A DNA stretch of 64,000 bases. It comes from Paramarasmius palmivorus (lineage: Eukaryota; Basidiomycota; Agaricomycetes; Agaricales; Marasmiaceae). The stretch covers positions 367,258 to 431,257 of the forward strand of contig JAYKXP010000043.1 of NCBI GenBank assembly GCA_037176845.1. The letters are read 5' to 3'. This document shows positions 22,243 through 33,996 of the stretch, piece by piece (position 1 is the stretch's first letter; each line of letters opens with the position of its first letter). The notes beneath the pieces were generated by a model, which was not told the origin of the DNA, did no database searches, and saw only the letters and a list, made by a program, of their open reading frames with translations. A program made the translations under genes and the position numbers.

Positions 22243-23097
22243 CTTGTGTTTGCGTGAGGTGAGTTTTCAGGTGTTGTTGATATCGAGTGTGAAGTTCACG
22301 CGTCGCTTTTATACATTTCAGCGTCTCCCCTGGCTCAAGTCGGTTGAATAACAAGGTTACTCAGGTGGTACTTTATGACGAGCGTGTTCCCAAATTGCAT
22401 ACTGTGGAGTCCTGGATACAAGTAGAGTCCTGGAGTGGTGTTTGAAAGTGGGGTCAGGGATGATACAAACACCCGTTCTGACGATAAATTGCTCTGCTGT
22501 GCCTCTCGCGATCAAGTCCACTTGTTCGAGTGTCGAGTGTAACGGGACTGTGGAGCCTTTCGATGTAATCGCAATATCGGAACACGATACAATATTGATG
22601 GCTCTTGGATTACACAGTATCGTTTCCCCCTCACCAAGTTTCATCGATGATTTACATTATGTGGCTGCTCCCGCTGTCACCTGGCGTCTCTTTCAAAATT
22701 GTAAACCTTCCCTGGTTCTGGAGCATTGCATCAGGTAATACAGATGGAGTAATGGTGAGCTCTATCTTGACTCTCAGTGGATTCAGATGTTGATGTGGCA
22801 ATCGAGTTAGGTGAATAGCAGTCTCAACCGAGATGACTGGCGGCTCCATATTCGTCTCCTCACTGGCTTCTATCAGGACGCATGAGGCCACCGAAACAGT
22901 ACTGTAATCATAGCCCTTTGGTATACAACGCAGTCTGCAGTGACTGTAATGCTCGTACGGTAACAGGACTAACTCAATCAACCACAGGAAGCAGACTACC
23001 CCTGAGTTTGGTATCGTGGCGCTCATGGACAATTCAAAGTTATATTCTTGGATTATTCCACTACAACACAAGCTATATTCTTTTGATCTAGTCACCC
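22243..23097. other. Intergenic region E-F, no gene seen
   Basis: A minus-strand frame of 162 codons (22652-23140) runs into the 3' end of copy F. It lacks a recognisable family or splice support, and its end overlaps a real exon in another frame, so I leave it out. Confidence 0.45.
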
Positions 23098-23439
23098 TTA
23101 CTGTCGGATGCAGGTCAAAGTACCGCCCACGTCGGTACATTCTGTATGAAAGAGTGGTCAGCCTCAGTTCAAAGCAGTCTACTCAGAAAGATACTAACCT
23201 CCGCTAACCACAGGAGAGCTGTCAGATGGGCCGCTATAGTACTTGCAGCTACTGCCAACAGTGTGGTCACCGTTGTTGGGCGGATTGCAGGCAGATACTA
23301 GGAACGCAAGTCAGGAGGAATGCGGACAACAGCCTGGTGAACGCTGACCTGGGTCAGTGGCGGTCAAAGTGGCGCCGAATGCTTGTCCCGCAAAGAGGAT
23401 AGCGATAGCAGCTACGAGAGAAGTGACTTTGGGGTACAT
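23098..23439 (-). CDS. Small secreted four-cysteine protein, copy F
   Basis: Three exons, phase-1 introns, 77 residues. The signal peptide is MYPKVTSLVAAIAILFAGQA, then FGA; then TLTATDP, VSACNPPNNGDHTVGSSC, KYYSGPSDSSPVVSG and ECTDVGGTLTCIRQ. The cysteine spacing is kept although the last exon differs most in sequence (ECTDVGG). TATA-like TATAAAGA on the minus strand at about 23507-23514. Confidence 0.85.
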
Positions 23440-24517
23440 GTTGAAGCTTTCAGAGATAAGGTACGAGTTGTTGTTTAATGTTGGTGTTAAGGCTCAAGCC
23501 CGAGTTCTTTATACTGTTCAGCTGAGCAAGTTGGTCAATTTGCTGTAATCGTCTTTTCCGACGCCAAAAAAATTGCCCGCTTCGGGGGTGCGGAGTCTCG
23601 AGTTTCCATGTTCACTTATTCACATCGCTAATGCCACTCCCATTTTAGCCGTCCTTTTTGGGGTGTGTTTTGAAATTCTATCGCATGGAGCTCGGAACGA
23701 CGCGAAAGAACTAGCTCCAAATACCTTTATTGCGCGTCCCTTAGATCAAGAGTACAAGCTATAGCAATGTGTTTCAGAAACATAGTGGGGCTCGGGATGA
23801 AGTGTATGTTCAGTACCAGAAAACTTTGATATATATTCTAACATTGTTCATTCTACGGTAGGTGTATTGTTACTCGCTTGCTCGACTACACCACTCCACA
23901 ACGTAGTTCATTGCCTTCAAAATCAAATTGCCAGTAGTTCTTCCCGCTGTTGAACCTAATATTGATAACTTCGTTCATCATAGCACGCCTGCCTGCCGAT
24001 GTGGCTATCGTGAGCGCTAGTTTCATCTTTGATAGAGCGGCGATATTCAACTCAGTTCTTCCCGAAGATATCTCAGTTTGGCCTCAATAGAGGCGCCGAC
24101 GTTGTGGAGCCATCCATACTATGCCGGTCGCCCGCCGATGAATTGACTTGTGGATATCATTTGCTCAAACTCTCGACATCAAGCTCAAGTCTCAGGCTGA
24201 GATCCTCAACATCTGTAAGTAACCTATTTGGATCGGTCTCTCTGATGTTGCTCCACTGCATGCCTTGGAGACGCCGTCCGGGATAGCCTCCTGTACATTG
24301 CAGTTCATTGAGTTCTTGATTTTCAAAGGCCCCAATCACCACCATTGACACTCTGGCTTGCGAATTGTCTTCCCGATACTGCTCCACTTTCAGCATAGTG
24401 TCTCTTTCCCCGTTGCTTTTCCTGTCCATAACTCAGTGAATTTAGCCGAACTTTTCCATATAAAAGATGGGCATATTCTCTCTCAAACCCATAACACCAG
24501 CACTTTCTCAAAACAAC
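23440..24517. other. Intergenic region F-G with a possible F-box/LRR relic
   Basis: On the minus strand at 24157-24429 a frame ends QWSNIRETDPNRLL, VEDLSLRLELDVESLSK and a stop, reminiscent of the tail of a basidiomycete F-box/LRR protein, but no intact gene can be built. Shared upstream space of divergent copies F and G; a TATA box for G (CATATAAAAG) is at about 24458-24467. Confidence 0.35.
24458..24467 (+). promoter_or_regulatory. TATA box of small secreted copy G
   Basis: CATATAAAAG, about 51 bp before the ATG at 24518. Confidence 0.55.
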
Positions 24518-24858
24518 ATGCAGTTCAAACTCAACTCCATCTTATCCGTCGTCGCTGTCCTCTTCGCAGGTCAAGCTTTCGGCGCTGTCTTGATCGCTAC
24601 CGACCCTGGTTCGTCGTTTCCGCAAACGAGATTTTGCCAGACACTAACCCTTTCCCATTAGTCGCTGCTTGCAACCCGCCAAACAACGGTGACCATCATG
24701 GCGGAAGTAGCTGCAAATTCTACAGTGGCCCAAGCGACTCTTCTCACGTTGTGTCTGGCAGTAAGTGTTTTTTTTTACTCATCTCATGAACAAGATGCTC
24801 ATCCATGTTACTAGTTTGCATTGACCAAGGCGGCACTCTCACCTGCGTTGGCCAGTAA
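24518..24858 (+). CDS. Small secreted four-cysteine protein, copy G
   Basis: Three exons, phase-1 introns, 77 residues. The signal peptide is MQFKLNSILSVVAVLFAGQA, then FGA; then VLIATDP, VAACNPPNNGDHHGGSSC, KFYSGPSDSSHVVSG and ICIDQGGTLTCVGQ. The mature sequence is nearly identical to copy A although they lie 13 kb apart on opposite strands, so A and G are closest relatives. The tRNA-Leu gene starts 68 bp after the stop. Confidence 0.88.
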
Positions 24859-24925
24859 ATACTGAAAGAAGTGTCTATTTAAGGATATAAAGCGTATTGA
24901 ATGTACAAACTTTGGTTGAACACAA

Positions 24926-25031
24926 GGCGAGATGGCCGAGCGGTCTAAGGCGCCAGACTAAGGAGACCAACACTTCTGAAGTGTGAAAAATCTGGTCCGA
25001 AAGGGCGTGGGTTCGAATCCCACTCTCGTCA
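24926..25031 (+). tRNA. tRNA-Leu (AAG), with intron
   Basis: The same body as the tRNA at 17477-17583 on the other strand: acceptor GGCGAGA/TCTCGTC, anticodon stem CCAGA/TCTGG, anticodon AAG, T-arm GGGTTCGAATCCC, discriminator A. The intron of about 26 bp begins AGACCAACACTTCTGAAGTG, as in that copy, and differs at its 3' end. Confidence 0.93.
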
Positions 25032-25104
25032 TTGCCGATGCTTTTTCGTCAATGTTTTCGTGAATTGACACACCATTTTACACGTGTGTTATGTACGGAA
25101 GTAT

Positions 25105-26844
25105 TCATACTCTTCCTCTACCTGTTTCAATCGTCCCTGCTTGGACCGTCACCGTCGGCTGTATGGCCTGTGGAGGTGCGCTCGGCAGTCCCTCACATTG
25201 TCTACCCAACTTGAGCAACCCATCGGCATCCAGCTCGTCCCTCTCCCCAGCGGGTACCACTCCAACATACGCATTGAAGCTATATATCCCACACGGACAC
25301 TCGTTCTTGATCAACCTCAAACTCGTCGCACTCATTCCCTGCCTACCCACGACCTCAAAATGCTGCGGCCCAACTTTAAACGGAACCTGTATCGCTGATG
25401 CCCCAGCCGGTACATCAACTACATAAAGCGTTCCGCCCGAGTTGATCTGGACTGTTCCGGGTGTCTTGAGCAGAGCAACGACAAATACATTGTCTTGCAT
25501 CGTATCGTACCCATTAGGCTTTCCGTGAAAAAAGTTGCCCGAGGCGTTGGAGGCTGGTGCGATAGTATTGTCGGTACCGTCGCAGTTGATGCTTTTGGGA
25601 TGAACCCGATACCAATAGACGAGTTTTTCAGAGGTGATATGTGCTGGGATGAGTACAGGCGAGTTGGATTTGAAAGCGGCGATGAAAGGCTGGGAGAGAG
25701 CGAGCCAACCTGTGTGAGGCCTGTAGTCATTCTGAAGGTTAGTAACTGAAGGATGGAAGGTGAAGAGGCTATACTGACATTCCATAAGCCCACTTGCTCG
25801 CGCCGTCGTCCATGTGTTTCGACTTGAGAGGACCCAGGTAATGCGATTCACCATAGTCGTTCCAGGTGATCATCTCGACGAACGAGGGCTGTGGTTGCAT
25901 GGAAAGGATGTCCACCCAACGGAGGTAGATGAGTAGGTCAGAGGGAAAGACCCAATTCTTGCTATACGGGACTTCGCCGCCGAAATGAGTGGCTAAAACA
26001 AGATAGTCATTACAGGGAAGGTATCATGATGCAGAGAGTTTACTCACAGAACCACGGTGCCAGAGCTAAAGGAAGAATCATGATGAGAGCAAGTAATGGG
26101 CAAAGTCAGGGAAACCACTTACGAGCAATATACCCTTTACCACCTAATACACCATGATACTGACGATCACCCTCGTCTACCGTCACGACACGTCCACCAG
26201 GACTCGGCGCTTTGTTGTTGCCATTGTTCCTCCACGCCATCCAGTTGAGCGCTCCATCGACAACTCCAAAATTGGCCTGGCCAGGATGGATATTCGGTGC
26301 GAAGTAGATCTCTCCGCCACCGTAAGCCCTAACCTGCGCCCGCAACGCGTTGACATCCAATCCATCTCCGGCGAAAGATGACACGAAGGCTTGGTTATCG
26401 ACGCGTAGTTGAGATGGTTGGTGAGCATACTTTGCTATCTTCCTTGCGATATCGGATACCTGGGAGACGTGGTACCAGTTGAAGTCAAACGATATGAAGA
26501 CCTTGAACGAGTTTTGGGAGGCAGCAGCATAGGCCAAGTCGATTTGTGTATCGGTGTAGGGGTCCAAACCGATGTTGAGTGCGAAGGCGTCGATGCCGAA
26601 TGATTTGGCGAGCAAGATATCAGATGTGTAGTCGGCAGTCGAGTGTCGGTTGGAGGTGATACCAATCTGGACGTCGAGTAAGCTTGAAACATCCTAGAGG
26701 TACCTCTAAAAGCCAACGAACCATGAAGTGCGCAAAAACCAATTTGAGATTCGCATCGGCGACATCTTCCAAGGCCGTGCTTGGAAAACACAGACATGCG
26801 ACGAATAACGTGAACACGAAGGTTATGACCGCCTGAGCGTGCAT
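25105..26844 (-). CDS. Glycoside hydrolase family 71 (alpha-1,3-glucanase-like)
   Basis: Several exons. I prefer the ATG at 26844 because it opens a good signal peptide (MHAQAVITFVFTLFVACLC); an in-frame ATG at 26883 adds 13 residues. GH71 landmarks follow in order: VFAHFMVG, DILLAKSFGIDAFALNIG, FKVFISFDFNWY, VSSFAGDG, IYFAPNIHPG, FVEMITWNDYGESHYLGP and HTGWLALSQPFI. A C-terminal beta-rich part ends near 25105. GH71 enzymes cut alpha-1,3-glucan in fungal walls, so a role in wall remodelling or mycoparasitism is likely. Putative catalytic acids lie in the SFAGDG and TWNDYGES regions. A TATA-like AATAAAAT lies about 47 bp upstream. Confidence 0.92.
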
Positions 26845-27971
26845 TTTGACGGTCTTGATTGTGGGTTGCATTCGGGGCTTCATGGGTCTGGGATTTTATT
26901 GCTTCCCAAATGACCCCACCGGGTCATTGCAATTTTTGACAGCTGATAGAATCCTTCGCTGCCAATCAGCAGACTATCCGCAACCTGCCCGAGTAAGCGA
27001 TTCTATTGCTGATTTTGACCCTTCTACAGCCCGGTGAGAGTGAATGCGGCTCTTGAGGCCTTGATTTAGGATCTTTGAGGTAGAAAATGGTGGCTATTGA
27101 GCTTCTTCGGTCGCAAGGATGGTCAATATAGGTGGATGTTTCCAGGCAGGTGACGCACCACCAATGCACAACTAATTCAATGGCTGTCTGTATCCATTGC
27201 CAACGGCTTCCGATTCTTCGTTCTGCCCAGTAAGATTTTGCCGGAGAAGAGTTCACCGGATGCCCAGTGATCCAACTTTGCACAGAGGCGCGATTCTTCA
27301 TTGATTCCGCTCAGGCTAGTACTAGAGTAAGCAAACGTCAACGGGAATACATAATGATATTGCCCAAAAACACCATTCACCTGATAATCAAGGTTCTTTA
27401 TCAAACTTTATCATTTCGACCCCAGAGATTTCGACCTGACCAAAGAGAAAGCTGGAAAGCGACGCTCGTTTATAGGCGCTAATAGTGATACACGATTGAT
27501 CTCACTACCAAAAACGGAGGTTCTGAATTTTCGCATTGGACGGTGAGACAGCTGGCGAGCACAGGCCAGTTGGGTTCAAGGAGCATGAGAGTCGATGAAT
27601 GGTCGCAATATCTCGGTTCATGCCCAATGAGAGATTGAGTTCGAGGGCCGGACATAGTGGAGAAGATGGAAGAGGAAAACAAAACTAGGTTCCTCGGCGG
27701 TCGCCGACCCGGCAAATTCTGTGTGGAAACACGTGACACTGACGCGTCTCCCGTTTCTGATACCAGCACGATCTCAGCGACGCGTCATACAAATACAGTG
27801 ACATTCATAGTGTTATAGTACATTCATAGGTAGCCCAAGCGCCATTGGTAGTGCATTATCAGAAACAGGAAGTACATAGAACGTTGTGTATAAAAACCAT
27901 CATCAAAAAACAAGAATCGTCAATCAAAATCTTCGTCTAAATCAAGATCAACGTCAGAGTCGGAATCCAAA
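26845..27971. other. Intergenic region with an exon-like relic at about 27479-27769
   Basis: The minus strand of 27479-27769 reads MLLEPNWPVLASCL, closely resembling MLFGPNWLSLASCL on the minus strand at about 31760-31860. That suggests a fragment copied from the same gene type. Nothing else recognisable. Confidence 0.35.
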
Positions 27972-29706
27972 TCAGTGATACCCCATCGAGTTCGACCTGC
28001 CATCCTTGACATCTCTATAGCAGCATCCGGAGACTCGGAGATGGGAGGGAAAGTAGTAAGGCCATTCATTTCCAAACCTAAACGGCCGATCTAAACCTGT
28101 TTCTTTGGGCCATTCCTCGACCAGTGCACGTATTTTCTCGAAGGTTACACCAGGCATACGGAGAGTGTTACCCCAAAATCGTTCGAGTCCAGCATAGCTG
28201 GGATCCTTCTCTGGGTTTGGTAGTTCCTAAAGTAGTACGAGGTAACGATCAACGGTCCGGACAAGCTATATAGAAATGGACACTCACCTGGAACGCCTCC
28301 GCAGGAAACACGCTCCGGTCACGTAGGAGTGTGACAACATTGTCGATAACCGCGCATTCCTATGTGATACGGATATTGGAAGTAAATCACTCCAAAAAGA
28401 CTCGACGACCTACCACGTCCCTAACTGACTCATCATGTATCCCAGTAACACAGAAGATCCAACAAAGACGGCAAATAATCTCCCTACACCACATCATCAT
28501 CATGTCCTTCCCGACAGGCTCCCTATAATCCTCGCGTACCTCGACATCCCTGCTTCTCAGCTCATCCATCTGATCACCGGTACCCCACATGTGCCGTGGA
28601 ACCCTAGCTTGCACCTCCAAACTCTGCAACCTCGACATGCCACGCACAGCACCCAATATTCCATCAATCGGAGGCGGCAAGCCAACCCCAGATTTCGTGC
28701 ATGGTGTACACCGTATCACCAATTTCTTGAGCCCAACGAGCCTCGCCACAAACTTCTCCACAACACATCCCGATACATCTCCTTCCAGGACCAACTCCTC
28801 CAAACGCGACACGTACTTGAGGAACTGGTCCAACACATAAACCTGGTACCGAAGGTTCTTGATAACCAATGCCTTGAGGGTACACCCCGAGCGAGCGAGC
28901 ATCTCCAAGACAAGTGTCACATCTAACACCATCTTGCCATACTCTGGATCTTTCAAGACGATCTCTAGCCTCTCCAAGCCCGGCAGCGTCAAAATCTGGA
29001 GTACCCTGCTATGTTCGGTGGTACGGTGCACCACAAGCTTCAGCGTGCGCAAGCTATTCAGCCGAACACCCGACCCCCAGCTAGCGGTGGAATCGTACAC
29101 TTCAAGGTCTCGTTCACCTAGAACGAGTTCCTGAAGGTTATCGCACTTGCGAAGGACTTGGTAGAGGTATTCCAACCGGTACTTTGAGAGGTGAAACACG
29201 GTGATATGCTCCCAGGGTACCACTGGCTGAATATCAATTTGGCGGTTGAATAGACACGCGAGGAAGCTCTGGGAGATTCTACGTCCCACGACGTCGCTCC
29301 TGCTACTAGTCGCGGTATCGACCAACCGAAGTTCTAGATGTTGTCGTCCAGCCGATCTGCGAGAGAGAATGTCGAATATCTCTGCGAAATGTTTCCAGAA
29401 GGGTGCTTCTGCAGAGTCTGGGAGTTTCTTTCGGTCCAAGACGAGAATGGACCATAGTTCGGGGGAGTTTTCGATGATGGTGCGCCAGCGGCTGCGTGTC
29501 GTGCAGTTAGTAAAATGGTTTCAGAGAAGGAAGCGTACTTACCGACATACTCTCCCAACCTTCCACGGCGCTTGGTTCCGAATAGCGCTTGGATGTATGT
29601 TGAGTCCAGTCGCCGGAGACGCGAGTCTAAATATGGATAGCAAGAGTTCGGGAGGTAGACGATGAACAGCTGGTTCATACTCCGGGTTGACGGTCTCTGG
29701 ATTCAT
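27972..29706 (-). CDS. F-box/LRR-like protein
   Basis: Four exons join in frame, about 500 residues. It begins MNPETVNPEYEPAVHRLPPE, continues LLLSIFRLAS, and after an intron at about 29494-29543 CRRWRTIIENSPELWSILVL, the typical fungal F-box block. A Leu-rich region follows (LYQVLRKCDNLQELVL, LNSLRTLKLVVHR, LPGLERLEIVLKD, VSRLEELVLEGDVSG, LVGLKKLVIRC). A 3' exon of about 24 codons (ECAVIDNVVTLLRDRSVF) and a last exon with MPGVTFEKIRALVEEWPKET end at SNSMGYH. TATATA near 29784-29792 precedes it. Probable SCF adaptor; target unknown. Confidence 0.82.
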
Positions 29707-30669
29707 AGTAATGCTAGTGGTAGTAGAAGAAAAGCTGAGGAGGATTGAGTTGGATTGGGGGAAAGAGCACCCCAACACGCAGCCTTATATATGTCTCGGA
29801 GTCCTTTCAAGTCTTTGGGCGAAAGAAAAAAGCATCCTCAGGCTTACCTAATGGGGATTTCAAATTCTGACTTGTCGACGTCACGGCAAAATTCGAAAAT
29901 CGTATCTCTTTCAAATCCTTTCTTCAAATTGTCTTCGAAAAGAACATATCAGTGCTGATGTGAATCATAAGAAGGATATATGTCAGGCCAGGAGCGATTT
30001 TAATTGGACACGGCCTCGTCTCGCGAGCCAGCCTGTCTACCAATTCAAACCCCAACTAACAAATTCAAGACAGATCTAGATCTAATCAAAAATGTTTTCA
30101 AAAAAACGTCTAGAAGGTTGCCTAAACAGGGATTTCGAAATTTCACGCTGGACACCTGCCATGGCGGGCTTCGAAATTCATGTCGCTTCGCCGCCTTCCA
30201 ATCTCTTTCGCTGAATCATTGGAAAAAGAACGTGGGGGGTACCTATGTAATTAGGCCCTAATATGAATATCTGATTAATGGTGCGTATGAGAGCTTATGA
30301 GAGTCTTTCCAACAATCTCAGAGCATTTGAGATCTAAATAACCCAATCAGCAATTGCTAGTGAATGGGGATAGATATCGATCTATGTAGTGGGATTAAGC
30401 ACTCGTCTTTCCAAGCTGCCTAGTTGAAGAACGCCGCCCCATCTAGCTAACAAATTAGCAGCATGCTAGAGGGAGGCAATTAAGGCCTGCACATCCACCT
30501 GCTTCCAAGGGAGCGTAATCAAAATCAAGACCAAGACATGCGACTTAGATCTGAGATACATACACACGAAATACTTGCGTATTGCTTGCGTACTTGCGAA
30601 ATACGCGCGAAACCGTCCAAACATGTACGCGTGTCATTGACTCATACACGTGTTTACAAAGTCCGAGGT
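29707..30669. other. Intergenic region, no gene seen
   Basis: About 1 kb with short frames only. A small self-similar patch at about 30568-30610 repeats GAAATAC and GCGTA-type words (CTTGCGTATTGCTTGCGTAC). Holds the promoter of the F-box gene and the 3' flank of the next. Confidence 0.45.
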
Positions 30670-31704
30670 TTAATCGCTTCTAACGGGTACGGTGTTGAAA
30701 GTTCCTTCCTTGCCTAGCGCACGCATCTCATGGCTAAGTATCTGTGAACACGCGTCAGTAAGCGGAGTCATCGAAACCAAAATGGTCACTTACTTGTAAA
30801 TTGTCTCCGAAAAACTCGGTCCCGCCTATAGCCCCAAACCCAATTGGATTAGCCCAGCTCACAACCAAAAGACAAAAGACTCACTTGACTCGTTGCAACC
30901 CTAACCTTCTTCTCCTTCTCGCTCCCGGACTGCGCGGTCTTCACCGACAGTTGGCGTTGCGAGGTATCCTCGGAAGTGTTGTAAGGGTGCCCACGAGGGG
31001 TCAGGTCCACATTCGTCTTGTTTCATGGCCACAGAGAACAAGAGACAGCTGGTTATACCGAAGTGGTCGACAAGTTCAGCGATCCGAGTCCAAATTGAAA
31101 GAAGATCCTTGGAAGGTGCCCACATGACATGGCGGTATCGAGGGAAAGATGACATTGACTGTAGCACAAGTCAGTCACAATAACCAAGGAGAGGATTCGA
31201 AGAGGTACCATTCATCACATGGAATTGGAAGAGTGGAAAAGTCAAACACTCCCGAAAGATTTTGAGGCATCCAAGACGTCACCACTGACACAAGATGTTT
31301 CCCCGCAATGTCGATAGGATGATTCGCGTCTGGCAACCGAGAGATGTTCGTGCGTAGTGAAGGCAGAACCACGTTTTCGCGTACCAGATGGTACAGTAGG
31401 GTGTTCCAGATTTTCGAATAAAGCAATGAGTGCGATACCTGGGGAAAAATCTCGGAATAAGGGCCTGAAATACCCAAGTAGAAACAGTACAACGTACCTC
31501 TTTCATGAGCCAAACGTCGTGCTAGCCTCTTTTTCCATACTAGCACCCTTTCTCAGAACTAAGAAACGGTGAGAAAACCATCAAAAAAACCTCGCAGACG
31601 AGTCGTCCGTAACACTGGTTCCTCAAGGCCTCATCGGACAGGTGTGCTTTTGCCGTGGTAAAAGCGTATCCTCAAAGATTCCTGGAGAAAACATGATAAA
31701 TATT
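30670..31704 (-). pseudogene. Unassigned gene, 3' half intact, 5' half probably frameshifted
   Basis: Reading the minus strand, exons from GPYSEIFPQVSHSLL (about 31466) to the stop at 30670 join cleanly: LVRENVVLPSLRTNISRLPD, VVTSWMPQNLSGVFDFSTLP, then after an intron MSSFPRYRHVMWAPSKDLLS and FGITSCLLFSVAMKQDECGP. Two small exons follow, GGTEFFGDNLQ and ILSHEMRALGKEGTFNTVPV with RSD. Upstream, AKAHLSDEALRNQCYGRLV (about 31610-31670) and KRLARRLAHERG (about 31505-31535) look like neighbouring exons, but no GT...AG choice joins them in one frame, and an A5 run near 31530 is a likely indel. I do not recognise the family. Confidence 0.5.
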
Positions 31705-32051
31705 CAAGTCAGTATTGAGTAGAAAAAGTAGCAGCTAGGCTCACAGTGACAGTACATACAGCGAGTCAGCCGAGACAAACAAGACGCGAGTGAAAGCCAG
31801 TTAGGTCCAAAGAGCATGAAAATCAAGAAATCACGATATCGCGTGTCGTGCACGGTAAGGAGTGCGGTGGAGGGATGAACATGAAGTTCAAGGAGTGGTG
31901 GAGAGCAGGAGGAGAGAGTCACGAAGACCCCTGAAACCAGGGGTCGCCAAATGATCACGTGCAACTTTCTGGCCTACTCCACTACCACCACTCCTTAGGC
32001 CTTTTAGCGCTTAGCTTTCACTACACTTTTACTACGAACTCACCGGATAGA

Positions 32052-33455
32052 ATGGACTACCCAGATCCATTTCTCATTAACCATGATAAGGTAAGTACTC
32101 GAAATCATCACGTCCCAGCTCTGAACGTGAATCGATATGTTGCCTAGGTGCCTATCGACGTTGCCATCCAATTACACCCCCCTCGGCATATCGATATTAC
32201 GCCGCCCGACGTTCTTATCAATATCTTCGAATATTTCCAAAGAGAAGGTTGGATGGAACTCCCAATCCCGACACTCGAACGCATCATAGCCGTATGTGGT
32301 CACTGGCGGGCAGTCGCTCTTGGAGCTCCGCATCTTTGGTCATACATTAGTTTGTATGCCCCACAAGAAATGCACATATCGTTGGTTCAGAGGTGGCTCG
32401 AGAGATCGAAGACCTCTCCCCTAACAGTAGGGATATGCCAACCATATAGCTCCATATATGACAGCGAGCCGCCTACTACGGACAAAGCCACGAGCGAAAT
32501 TCTACGCCTATTGCTCCCCCATATTCACCGCTGGCGGTCGCTCGAGTTTTCTACGGAGCGCAGTACTACGGTTATACCCAAACTACCTCTATCCCCAACA
32601 GCTGCGCCGCTCCTTGAGAGCTTAAACATTGGTGGTACTGCGCTGACTCTCTCCACGACTCGGAATATCTGGGAGGCGATTGGTACATATCCTTCTCTGC
32701 GACGAGTTACCTGGTCCACCGCGTTGGATCTGGGAACCTTACTATCCGATTTGCCCAATTTTACTTGGAGGAGGCTTACTCATCTCACAGGCGCATTTGC
32801 AGTGGACGATACACTACTAGATCTGCTCATGCAATGCACTTGCCTTGAATCTTTTCAACTCCTTGATATCCCAAAATCAAATCACTCTGGCGTAGTAACC
32901 CCCCGTGCCCCATTCGTGATGCCAGCACTTCGGGTCTTAAGCTTGAAGTATCGGGATGACGCCCGTCTTCTTGACTTCCTCGTTCTTCCCAATCTACAGG
33001 AATCTGCGCTAAACTCGTATGGGTATCAGCAATTTCACAGCTGGTTAGCTCTCTTCGAACGTTCTTCATGTACCCTGACAAACGTGCACATGAATGTCCC
33101 AAGGCTCCATACGTCCGAGAAAGACTCCATGCATGCCTTTCTCTCATCAACGTTTTTGTCGAAAGTAGCGGTCCTCCATGCGCATGAACGCTGGGGTAGC
33201 GATATCCTGGTCCAGATGTTAACGCTACGCCCAGGAGAAACAATCCTCCCTTCGTTACAGCGATTACACTTGTCCGTCAACCGGTACAAAACGGGTTCTC
33301 TCGAGGCGATGATAAAATCTCGAATTGGCAGCCCCGACTCCAGGCTTGTGTTCGTCGACATTCTGGATCTGTCCGATCACAGCGAGGATGGCACAGATGC
33401 ACGTTTCATCAAACAACTGCGTCAGGATGGGCATGATGTATCAATACATCGGTAA
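32052..33455 (+). CDS. F-box/LRR-like protein, tandem pair member 1
   Basis: A short first exon (MDYPDPFLINHDK) joins in phase 0 across a GT...AG intron to a single long exon starting VPIDVAIQLHPP, giving about 448 residues. F-box-like block: ITPPDVLINIFEYF, PTLERIIAVCGHWRAVALGA and PHLWSYISLY. Leu-rich remainder with HIHRWRSLEF, FAVDDTLLDLLMQCTCLESF, LVLPNLQES and LPSLQRLHLSVN. Together with the next gene it is a clear tandem duplicate with shared length and order. Confidence 0.83.
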
Positions 33456-33996
33456 ACTTCCTAAACCGGGCAGGTAACGCCCACAGAGCCGTCTGTTTGG
33501 GCGCTTAAATGGTCACCTGGTGTTTGCCACGGGCGCCAAAATTCTTTTTGTTCGACGGCGACCATGGGTATGGCAGCAACGTTCCCATCTAATTGTCTTT
33601 CTGCTCCGTACAATGTGCGGCGCGTATCTATGCAAAAACTACTTTTTGTTCCCGTTGGCAATGTACCTCATCCGAGTACGTCTACCGTCTTGGTTTTTTG
33701 TATTGTTACCTGATTTAAAGAATCGACTCTAGAGCTAGTAGCACTTCATTCCTTTCCCTCAGCTCGACCGGCTCGAGTTTTCTCTTTCTGCTGAGTATAA
33801 GTATAAACGGTGAGTGTCATGCAATGAGAGTCTGATTCCATATCTGAACTTGCGCCAGCCTCAACTCTACCTGAACTTGAACACGATGGGATTCATCTCT
33901 GATGCTCACGTTGGAACGTACCAGGATGTGCGGATGCTCTTTCTACCTCTCTTTTTCTCGCTGACGTGGAGATTTTAGCGCCGTACTGGAAAGCTG
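33456..33996. other. Intergenic region between the F-box pair
   Basis: No gene seen. A short frame starting at about 33885 (MGFISDAHVGTYQ) could be a separate first exon of the next gene, mirroring the first exon of its sister, but I could not fix the splice sites. Confidence 0.4.

Noticed and set aside
22652..23140. 162-codon minus-strand frame
   Set aside because: Overlaps the last exon of secreted copy F in another frame, and has no domain or splice support.
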